DNA of 33,025 nucleotides from Candolleomyces eurysporus. Taxonomy: Eukaryota; Basidiomycota; Agaricomycetes; Agaricales; Psathyrellaceae. A model generated the notes under the pieces. It was given only the letters and a program-made list of their open reading frames with translations, did no database searches and had not been told where the DNA came from. Position 1 is the first letter of the stretch. Each line of letters starts with the position of its first letter. The position numbers and the translations under genes were made by a program. Shown here piece after piece: positions 19,814 through 28,349 of the stretch. The stretch lies in assembly GCA_027579435.1 (NCBI GenBank), contig JANBPK010001289.1, positions 1-33,025 of the forward strand, read 5' to 3'.

Positions 19814-19989
19814 GGCTGGAGAAGAGTATGCGGTAAAGGTATCTGAGCCTGGAGTTTGGGTGTTCACATACGTCTTGGTGCGCTATTTATACAGACTATG
19901 GATTTGACTCGTATTTCTATCTTCCATATTTTCTGCAGTCTCCTCGGTACATTAACTAACCTTCACTAACAGGTTGGGTCATCAGACAA

Positions 19990-21340
19990 CGGGATCCTGC
20001 GTGTGACACTACAATACAAGTCAACTGCGGCGATAGGGATAGGTCGATCAATAAGGAAAAAGCTAATGTCTCAGCACGGGTCCGCACACGACCCAATGCA
20101 ACTGGGCGCTAGTGAGCCTGAGTGGACTGAAGTTCCTCAGCTTTGTGAAATAAGTCATACAATGCGCGCGTAGGAGGCGGAAGAAACGATTTTTACTGAT
20201 TCTGCGGCTTTCGCTGCTGCTAATTGGAGCTCAGTCAAGGCAGCTAGGTAAATCAAGTTACAATTAGGCCTCCTCTGGATCGCTACACACCACAGTCACA
20301 GGGTCACATACGTGTCGTAAGCTGACCGATACAACGGGTTCTTTTCATCTGGTGTGTTCATTCAGTAGCGTCTTATCCAGGACTGTGTATTGGTTCGAAC
20401 ACGCAACATCATCGTGAACGGCGCAAACTCACGTTTCGGAAGCCGATGAGTGACAAGTAAACTGCGAGCCTAGCGATAGCTCGATCATCAAGGGGAAAGT
20501 TAGTGTCTCAAAACGGGTACGCACACGACCCAATACAGCTGGGCGCTAGTGAGTCTGAGTGGGCTGAAGCTCCTCATTCAAAGTCCTTCTTTGTTAAACG
20601 AGTCAAGAAATAGGCGCATAGGCTGTCAAATGATTGAGCTTGTCTGATTTCGCGGCTTTCGCTGCTGCAAATCGGAGGTCTGGTCAAGGCGGCTAGGTGG
20701 ACCAAGTCACTATTAAGCCTCCTTCAAATTATTACACCTCACAGTCACAGGGCCACATATGTGTCGTAAGTTGACCGATGAGGCGACACGACGGGTTCTT
20801 ATCAACTGGTGTGTTTGTTCCGTAGCGTCTTACTTAGGACCATGTATCGTTTTAAACACCCAACATTATGGTGCATGAGGCCAACCCAGCTCTCGCAATC
20901 GATCGTACATGAATGTGTGACGAGTGAACTGGGAGCCAAGGAGAAAAGGTTAATGTCTCAACCCAGCACAACTGGGCGCTGGTGGGGCCGAATAGACCGA
21001 AAGTCCTGAGCTGAGGCCCTTCTTTTGTGGAATCAGTGAATAAATACGCTCATAGGCGGTAGGATGTTCGGGCTTCACTGATTCTGCGAATCTTGTTGCA
21101 AATTGAAGGTCAGTCAAGGAAGCGAAGTGGACCAAGTCACCATCCGACCTCCTCTAAATCATTACAGTCTAAAGTCACAAGGTCACATACGTTTCATAAG
21201 TTGACTGATGAGACGATGCGACGGGTTCTCATGATCTGGGGTGTTTATTCAGTGGCACCTTATCTAGGACTATGTACCGCTTTGAAGACTCAACATCATA
21301 GTGAATGGCGATGCACAGAAATTTCGGAATCGATCGGAAA
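19990..21340. repeat. 440-bp tandem repeat array 3 (three copies)
   Basis: Marker phrases (GACCCAATGCAACTGGGCG and variants) lie at about 20088, 20527 and 20960, spaced 439 and 433 bp. All copies keep the phrases TTTCGCTGCTGC (or a variant), CACAGTCACAGGGTCACATA and GGACT(A/G)TGTAT. No open frame persists across copies. Confidence 0.8.
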
Positions 21341-21686
21341 CTAATGCGTGTCACCCTCGAGTCTCGGGCGCTACAACAAGCTCTCAATACGAGAACAGGG
21401 ACGTTGAGTAGTAGGGACAGTGAAATCAGTAGTCTGTACTCTCCGTCACAATGCACACTCCTCGCCTTGGAAGCATCTGAACATGATGCGGCGATCTTCG
21501 AAGTTCAAAGAAATGGTGACCATACGCGATCATAGACGAGAGCATGAGTGTTATTCCTCTTGGTCGATAGCATTATTTGTGTCGGGTCAAAGCAACTATG
21601 AGCCCTGATTGGTGGCTACAGAGGCTCGCTGAACTAATTACGCGATACACAGCGCTAGGTGGTGGTTGTTGCAAGGAGCAAAAAAG

Positions 21687-21734
21687 TTCGGACACGAGGA
21701 ATCGTACCCCGAGCTGCCGCGTGAGAGGCGGCAA
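21687..21734 (-). pseudogene. tRNA-Glu 3' fragment
   Basis: On the minus strand this is the anticodon arm (GCCGC-CTCTCAC-GCGGC), T arm and acceptor 3' strand of the tRNA-Glu found whole at 27432-27503, with substitutions in the T arm and acceptor. The 5' half is missing, and the sequence passes within a few bases into FPPS exon 1. Confidence 0.8.
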
Positions 21735-21738
21735 GTTG

Positions 21739-22143
21739 GGCGTTTGCGAAGATCAGGGATGAGTTGGTGGACCATATCCAGGGGGGAGGGGTTCCCTGCT
21801 GAGGCCGTTGAGTGGTACAAGAACGTATGTGTCGATCTTTCTTTCCTTATTTCGGCGACTACATATGAATTCGTGGCGTTATAATACTATTAATATATTC
21901 TTGCTGTCACCCTCAATTTCCCCTTCGATCTTGCGGTTCTCGATCGCGTGCCATCTGATTTGGAAGCTGGTTTCTCCGTCGACCTTTCTTTGCAATACTG
22001 ACAAAATGTTCATGCCGATGCTTCCGATAGAAAGCTGAACCGTGGCATGTCCGTCGACGATTCCGTTGAGATGTTTGAGGACCGTGCTCTCACCAAGCAA
22101 GAGTACTTCCGTGCTGCTCTCTTGGGTTGGTGCATTCAGTGAG
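21739..22143 (+). pseudogene. FPPS fragment (exon 1 part, intron 1, exon 2)
   Basis: Collinear with the intact FPPS gene from GCGTTTGCGAAGATC in exon 1 through donor GTATGT (21825) and into exon 2 (GTGCTCTCACC, AGTACTTCCGTGCTGCTCTC). An extra G in the run near 21781-21790 shifts exon 1 out of frame. The exon 2 acceptor and its first codons are replaced by unrelated bases, and a stop appears at the exon 2 end (CAGTGA). Homology ends at about 22143, so exons 3-6 are absent. Confidence 0.85.
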
Positions 22144-22411
22144 TGCGTGATCAACTTTACTTCTTTTAGAGTTGATTTAAAACATGCTTGCGTCCGAGCT
22201 ACCCAGCGCTTGAAGCTTGAAGGCGCCCTCACGACTGAATATCGGTAACTCTATGCTTCACTCACATTGCTTGGTGTGCCCTATATTGATCTATGTTGTA
22301 CAAACTTGTTTCGGGCCGCCGAAAGGCTAAATAAAGACCCTGAAAATGTATTAGAACATCCCCCGCCTCTATAGCTTCGTCACGCACGCTTGAAGAACGT
22401 CTTAAGTATCA
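22144..22411. other. Spacer downstream of the FPPS fragment
   Basis: No gene or repeat recognised. Confidence 0.35.
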
Positions 22412-22677
22412 GAATCAAGGAAAAGCGGCTCGCACTTTGGTCACTGGGCCCTGGACCCTTCCATAGCTGGCATCGTAATCCCAGAGAAGCCAGACCTGAC
22501 GCAGGTCCAGAACAAGCACGGCCAAGAGTTCTTGGTCCGCATTACAGGCGACGAATGCGACGAAGCTTCTATGGGATTATGGGCCATGGTGGCATTAAGA
22601 TGCACGATTAAGCACCTATTGCTTCTGAGACGTGGGTCGAATGACTTCGATGTGATGAACCATTTAGCCGAGTGAGC
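22412..22677 (+). CDS. Unidentified open frame, possible last exon or gene remnant
   Basis: Open on the plus strand after a stop near 22402, with an acceptor-like GTATCAG just inside. The reading contains WALDPSIAGIVIPEKPDLTQ and VRITGDECDEASMGLWAMVA and ends MNHLAE before a stop. Composition is protein-like and better than that of the opposite strand. No start codon gives the whole frame, so it would need an upstream exon, which I could not find. Family unknown. Confidence 0.35.
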
Positions 22678-22879
22678 ATACAAGTTCGAAGCATCGTCGA
22701 ACGGGTTTGAATGGACTGCCAAACTTTGAGGATCAAACTCGTCCTTCGTCCCCAAGAGACGACTCGTATACACGCCCGAATTCGTTTTATTAGCACCCTT
22801 AAGTGGTATGTTGATGTCAAACTGACGTGAATCATCCAATTTGTACTAAAAATACACCTTTCAACCCAGAATGATCAGC

Positions 22880-23664
22880 TTAAGCAGTAGAGGCGATACC
22901 ATCCTTGACAGCCTGCCAGGATGGTCGGTCTTGCAAAGACTTGAACCACTTAGCGACGTTAGGCCTCGACTCGATTGCGTTGCTTCCAATAGTGGGGAGC
23001 AACGAACCGTAAGGAAGGTGGAACAAATCAGCGGCAGTGAATTCGTCTCCGCCGAGGTACTTCTGCTTGGAGAGGATCTGGTCGTAGACGTCGAGCTTGG
23101 CCTCAAGTTTCTTGATCAAGGCATTGAAAGTGGCTTCATCGGGGGTAAGTCCCATGTATCTGTCATGGTGATAACGGTAAGGCCGCTTTGGTAAGAATTG
23201 AGAATACTGGAGGGATTGGGAGGTACTTACGGCTTCAAGATCTTCTCAAAGTAAAGTGCAGTTACGTAGGGATCGAAATTGGAGGCCTCGACGGAAGCGG
23301 CTTGTTCGAATTGACCCTTGGCTTTGAGATCTTTGGGGATAAGAGTGGTTCCTTGGCCAGCGAATTTCTCTTCGATGTAACGAGCGATGGCTCGGCTCTC
23401 GTAGATGATGTAGCCATCATCGTCCTAGAGGCGCAGATTAAGGGCGAGAGTTAATCATCTGGCATTCGCAAAGATCAGAACGAAAACCCCTACGAGATAG
23501 GGGACCTGGCCGAATGGCTGCTTTGCGAGGAAGTTGGCAGACTTGTGCTCGCCCTTTTCAAAACTGATCACCTTGAGCTCGAAAGGGACTTGCTTCTCAT
23601 GGAAGACGGTAGCAACAAGCTGGGTGCAGGTAGAACTAGGATGGCCGTAGAGAGTCAAAACCAT
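22880..23664 (-). CDS. Glutathione S-transferase (fungal, theta/phi-like)
   Basis: Three exons, 23664-23494, 23424-23231 and 23159-22880, give 214 residues, a normal cytosolic GST length. Introns are 69 and 71 nt and GT..AG. The N-terminal thioredoxin fold shows YGHPSSTCTQ (residues 6-15, with Ser/Thr in the catalytic position of theta/phi GSTs), the cis-proline motif GQVPYL (52-57, P55) and the glutathione gamma-Glu site ESRAI (66-70). The C-terminal helical domain contains the N-capping/hydrophobic staple FTAADLFHLP. It would conjugate glutathione to electrophiles in the cytosol. A CT-rich run and a TATA-like stretch lie upstream of the ATG near 23740-23780. It sits between duplicated units but is itself single-copy and intact here. 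Confidence 0.9.
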
Positions 23665-24300
23665 TGTGGCTGCTGCTTTCTAGGAAAGGTGGCGAGAAGA
23701 GAATAAGGTGGTAAGAATAGGAGTTTGCGATGAACGTTGCTGTCTCTCTCTCTCTCCATCTCGACCAGGTATATATAGTCCGGCTGAATATAGCATCAGA
23801 TGGGATAATTATAGCTGCAATGGAATGTTGGCGCGGAATTTCTGCGGGCCTGCGGCGAACTCTTTTGAATCTTCTAAGAATGCCGAAGCTTAACCTTCAA
23901 AGCACGCCGTCAGACCAAGATCAACAGATCCCATAAACATGTTGCGTTCCAATTGCTTCATTCATGCTTGCAATTAGATTAGACCGTGCCGCCTGTGGTC
24001 GGGGGATCTTTATGATCACGAAAAGGTGAGGATCTGCGCCCACAAATATGCAAAATTCAAGCATGATTCAACAAACTGATCATATAATGCTTCACCTCCT
24101 TTTGAGACCCTCGCTGAGCTCTTGGCCGCCTGGGTGGACAAGCTCAAGGATGTGTTTTCGAAATTTTCTGACGGCCCATATCCAGAACTGAAGTCGAGAA
24201 TCTGTTTTCTTGTATCCTTTGTCTTCTCGCTGAAGCCTTAGCGAAGCGAGGGAGAACTTATTGAAGATATCGGTGTCACGCATTAACCTACTTACAGGGG
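23665..24300. other. GST promoter region and a short unidentified frame
   Basis: Contains the GST upstream region. A 63-codon minus-strand frame at 24283-24092 includes DSRLQFWIWAVRKFRKHILE and might be a fragment of a real protein, but it has no partner exon I can support. Confidence 0.35.
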
Positions 24301-24640
24301 GAGGAGTGCGTATTTTAAGGGAGAATGCGAATTACTATAATCATTTCTTTCACTATGCTTACCGTTCAGCCTGCTGTTCCGTGTAGTGTGCGCTTTTTAT
24401 AGTGCCTGAAACACAGAGCACCTGCGCACCACTCTCTGAAGTGCCAACCACGAATGTTCTGCGACGATCGAAGTTTAACACAACACAAAACTAGGAGTCC
24501 GGCTGCCTCGAGGCCCATCGTCCGAGATAATGTACAGAGGCTAGCAAAAAAAGAGACTACACGGGAGCACACATACGCATACGTACGAGAGTACGATGAA
24601 GAGAAGTTGTATGGAAATGGAAAGTACATGCCATTCAGCT

Positions 24641-25378
24641 TTACAAAGGGCCAAATCGGACAATACTTGAACCTGAGGAGTCCGTCCTGTCAAGGACATT
24701 GCCGCCGTAGGCCCACTGTTGAATCCACCATTTGAATTGAGTTATAAGTGAAGAATGCGTTAGACTAATGGATTGGACTTACGTTGAGGAACCCTCCGTC
24801 TCCTTCGCGCACAAAGATCCCGGACTTGAACCAGTAGATTTCATATCTGACAAGAGATATTAGCGTCTGTAATGAGCTCTAAGAGAATGTGCTTCTCGTA
24901 CCCAATCGTTCCAGCGAAAACAGAGAACTCCTGATGGGAGTGATCCCAATCTTCGCCTTGAGCGCCGTCAAAGTCTGTGGAGTGTTCCGTATGACAAATG
25001 ACCCAGTTGAAGCTCGGGTATTGCTCCCTAGCCAAATCAATAAAGTCCTGGGTATACTCCGAGCGTGCCTAAAATCACTCAGACAGTGAGAGGGTGCGAG
25101 ACGGCAACGAACACTTAGAGTACTTACTCCTTTATCAGCCTCAATTCTATCCAAAATAGTCCCCACAATACCGACAATGCCCTGAGCNGACTGCGGCAAT
25201 TGCCGGCCCTTGTCGAGCAGCTAGATCGACACTCGTNCGTGCCGTCGCCATCCCTCTGAGAGAGCGCTCTCGCCGATGTGGTAAGAGACGTAGGTCCTTC
25301 AGAGGGTTCCGCGGCGGGGAGGCCTGCGACACACGTCGAAAGCGCTAAGAAAGACAGCACGAAGTTGACAAATCGCAT
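24641..25378 (-). CDS. Small secreted protein, uncharacterised family, copy D
   Basis: Exons 25378-25128, 25068-24902, 24846-24783 and 24715-24641, with the same intron positions as copy C. Exons 3 and 4 encode the same residues as copy C. The start MRFVNFVLSFLALSTCVAGL is a signal peptide. The core reads FNWVICHTEHSTDFDG and QGEDWDHSHQEF. Exon 1 contains two single Ns (25197 and 25237) that each coincide with an apparent one-base frame slip, and exon 1 is 251 nt against 255 in copy C. If the Ns stand for missing or miscounted bases the gene is intact, otherwise it is frameshifted. Function unknown. Confidence 0.65.
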
Positions 25379-25559
25379 GGCTGGAGAGAAGTATGCAGCA
25401 AAGGTATCTGGGGCTGGAGTTTGGGTGTTGAGATGCGTCTTGGTGAGCTATTTATACAAACTATGGATTTATCTTGTATTTTTCGCCTTCAGTATTGTCT
25501 GCAGTCTGTTCGGTACGCTAACTAACCATTGCCAAAAGGTTGGGTCATCGGACCAGGGG

Positions 25560-27040
25560 ATCCTACGTGTGACACTACAATACGAGTCAACTGCGGGCCT
25601 AGGGATAGGTCGATCAATAAGGAAAAAGCTGATGTCTCAGCACGGGTCCGCACACGACCCAATACAACTGGGCGGTAATGAGCCTGAGTGGATTGAAGTT
25701 CCTCAGCTTTGTTAAATAAGTCATACAATACGTGCGTAGGCGGCGGAAGGATTGATCTTCACTGATTTTGCGGCTTTCGCTGCTGCTAATCGAAGCTCAG
25801 TCGAGGCAGCTAGGTAAATCAAGTTACAATTAGGCCTCCTCTGGATCGCTACACTCCCCAGTCACAGGGTCACATACGTATCGTAAGCTGACAGATACAC
25901 GGGTTCTTATCATCTGGTGTGTTCATTCAGTGGCGTCTTATCCAGTACTATGCATTGCTTTGAACACGCAACATCATGGTGAACGGCGCAAACTCACGTT
26001 TCGGAGGCCGATGAGTGACAAGTAAACTGCGATCCTAGCGATAGCTCGATCATAAAGGAGAGATTTAGTGTCTCAGAACGGGTACGCACACGACCCAATA
26101 CAGCTGGGAGCTAGTAAGTCTGAGTGGACTGAAGTTCCTCACTCAAAGTTCTTCCTCGTTAAACAAGTCAAGAATTACGCGCATAGTCGGTCGAATGATT
26201 GGGCTTGTCTGATTTCACGGCCTTCGCTGCTGCAAATTGGAGGTCTGGTCAAGGCGGTTAGGTGGACCAAGTTATTATTAAACCTCCTCCAAATTATTAC
26301 ACTCCACAGTCACAGGGCCACATACGTGGCGTAAGGTGACCGATGAGACGACAAGACGGGTTCCTATCAACTGGTGTGTGTTCCGTGGTGTCTTACTTAG
26401 GACCATGTATCACTTTAAACACCCAACATTATGGTGCATGGGGCCAACCCAGCTCTCGCAATCGATCACACATTGATGCGTGACAAGTCAACTGGGAACC
26501 AAGGAGAAAGTTAACGTCTCAAGATGGGTTACGCATACAACCCAATACAACTGGACGCTGGTGGATCCGAATAGCTTGAAGCTCCTCAGCTGAGGCCCTT
26601 CTTTGTTGAGTTAACTGGGAGCCAATGAGAAACTTAATGTCTCAAGAAGGTTGCTCATACAACCCAATACAACTGGGCGATGGTGGGACCGAATAGATTG
26701 GAGGTCCTGAGCTGAAGCCTTTCTTTCTTGAATCAGTGAAGAAATACGCTCGTAGGCGGTAGGATGATCGGGCTTCACTGATTCTGCGACTCTTGCGAAC
26801 TGAAGGTCAGTCAAGGAAGTTAGGTGGACCAAGTCACTATTCGACCTCCTCCAAATCATTACCCTCCACAGTCACAAGGTCACATATGTTTCACAAGTTG
26901 ACCGATGAGACGATGCGACGGGTTCTTGTCATCTGAGGTGTTCATTCAGTGGCGTCTTATCCAAGGCTATGTACCGTTTTGAAGACTCGACATCATGGTG
27001 ACTGGCGACAGACACGAATTTCGGAACCGGTCGGAGACCA
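25560..27040. repeat. 440-bp tandem repeat array 4 (three copies plus a partial fourth)
   Basis: Marker phrases occur at about 25655, 26092, 26539 and 26660. The first three are spaced 437 and 447 bp. The last two are only 121 bp apart, showing a small internal duplication (two similar runs around CAACCCAATACAACTGG). This is the longest of the four arrays. Confidence 0.8.
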
Positions 27041-27431
27041 ATGCGTGTCACCTTCGTGTCTCAGGCGCTACAACAAGCTCGCAACACGAGAACAGGGACG
27101 TTGTAGGGACAGTAAAATCAATAACCCACACTCTCTGTCACAGTGCACACTCCTCGCCCTGGAAGCATCTGAACGTGACGATCTTCAAAGTTCAGAACAA
27201 CTGTAACCATACGCGATCAAAGACGAGAGAGCATGAGTGTCAGGGATACCTCTCAGTCGATAGCATTATTTGTATGGGTCAAGGCAACTATGAGCCCTGA
27301 TTGGTGGCTACCGCTTGGAACGACTGATCGACTCATCATCAGCCAACGGAGACTATTATTTAGGCATGGCTACAGAGGCTCGCAGAATTAATTACGCGAT
27401 ACACAACGCTAGGTGGCAAGGGGCAAAAAAG

Positions 27432-27503
27432 TTCGGATACGGGGAATCGAACCCCGAGCTGCCGCGTGAGAGGCGGCAATGTTAGCCGTTACACCATATC
27501 CGA
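27432..27503 (-). tRNA. tRNA-Glu (anticodon CTC)
   Basis: A 72-nt cloverleaf without intron. The acceptor stem TCGGATA/TATCCGA is perfect. The anticodon arm GCCGC-CTCTCAC-GCGGC gives anticodon CTC, which reads GAG. The T arm is CTCGGGG-TTCGATT-CCCCG, giving a consensus B box, and the A box is TGGTGTAACGG. The discriminator is A. Transcription runs leftwards and meets an A-run on the plus strand (T-run on the transcript) at 27425-27430, a pol III terminator. A broken copy lies at 21687-21734. Confidence 0.95.
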
Positions 27504-27561
27504 TTGGTGTAGTCAGTGACGCCACAGGCTAGGATCAGCCAATCAAAACTCGGGTATAATA

Positions 27562-27904
27562 GGGAGTTTGTGCGCAGCCACATGGAGCCACCCGTGGTAA
27601 AAAGGTGATGTGCGCGTCGGCTCAGTGGCTCCTTCGTGGCTTGCCCGTGGCTTCGAAAATAGCCTTATTCTTGCTTCAAAGACTATGAGGCAGAAGAGTA
27701 GCAGTCCTCTATGTGCACCAAGAGTTTTTGAGGTATATACCAAGTTTTTTTCCCTGATTATCTTTGGTTCTTTCATTACAGTCCTCTTCTTAGCCACAGG
27801 AAGCCACAGAGCCCACTCTCCGGGGCATGAGCTTGAGCCACCGGGCCGGCGCGCACATCACCTTCTTACCACGGGTGGCTCCATGTGGCTGCGCACAAAC
27901 TGCC
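27562..27904. mobile_element. MITE with about 66-bp terminal inverted repeats and TAATA target duplication
   Basis: The left end starts GGGAGTTTGTGCGCAGCCAC, and the right end reads as its reverse complement with GGC for GGG. The arms extend about 66 bp (27562-27628 and 27838-27904) with about five mismatches. The flanking bases 27557-27561 and 27905-27909 are both TAATA, a perfect 5-bp target-site duplication. There is no transposase. It sits between tRNA-Glu and the FPPS gene. Confidence 0.85.
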
Positions 27905-28349
27905 TAATAACCGCGACGCCTTCCGTTGCGGCCACCCACCTCTGCCGACTCTCGACGGTGACCTCAGGTACGCTGGCCATTCGTTTGCTGCTCATAAAGC
28001 CCAGACTGACCTCGCTCGAAACGCTTACCCCGATCTCTTGTCTTCCACGATTGCGACCCCCAATCTCTCTGCGTCCACCCGATCTCTATATCGATTCGTC
28101 GTCCAACACGGGAACCGGCATCGTCGACTCCTTGCCTCCCTCGCACCTGAATCCGCCTCGACTTCGACCGCTGCTCGACCGTCTCTCGTAACGCCTCCCT
28201 GCGATCCTACCGCTCGATCCCATCGCCTGCGACCCATCCCCTCCCCGCGTCCTCCGATGGCCATCTCATCTACCACTCTCCGGCCCTTGCCCACCACGCC
28301 TGCGGCCCTCAAAGCGAACTCGCAGAACGAGCTAGTAACCGTGACCAGA
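27905..28349 (+). promoter_or_regulatory. FPPS promoter and 5' leader, C/T-rich, open in the FPPS frame
   Basis: A pyrimidine-rich stretch typical of fungal leaders. It has no stop codon in the FPPS reading frame over its whole length. An in-frame ATG at 28257 would add 31 residues (MAISSTTLRPLPTTPAALKA and 11 more) to the enzyme. Whether that start is used cannot be told from sequence. Confidence 0.45.

Larger units (their letters stand above)
18800..21660 (-). repeat. Macro-repeat unit 3 (secreted-protein copy C, array, tail)
   Basis: 3' flank, gene copy C (19074-19813), three 440-bp repeats, tail from about 21345. It runs into a tRNA-Glu fragment and FPPS exon remains at 21687-22143. Unit 4 is its closest relative and lies 5.57 kb away, start codon to start codon. 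Confidence 0.8.
24330..27420 (-). repeat. Macro-repeat unit 4 (secreted-protein copy D, array, tail)
   Basis: 3' flank, gene copy D (24641-25378), three full 440-bp repeats plus an extra partial one, and the tail from about 27042, leading into tRNA-Glu at 27432. The tail shares long phrases with unit 3, such as AACTATGAGCCCTGATTGG. Confidence 0.8.

Noticed and set aside
19181..19867. Single 228-codon frame over secreted-protein copy C taken as an intronless gene
   Set aside because: It runs through two GT..AG introns in the wrong frame for exon 2; the spliced model is conserved in copies B and D, the unspliced one is not.
19990..21340. Regular repeats as a CRISPR array
   Set aside because: Period is about 440 bp with whole-unit homology and no short-repeat/unique-spacer pattern; the genome is fungal.
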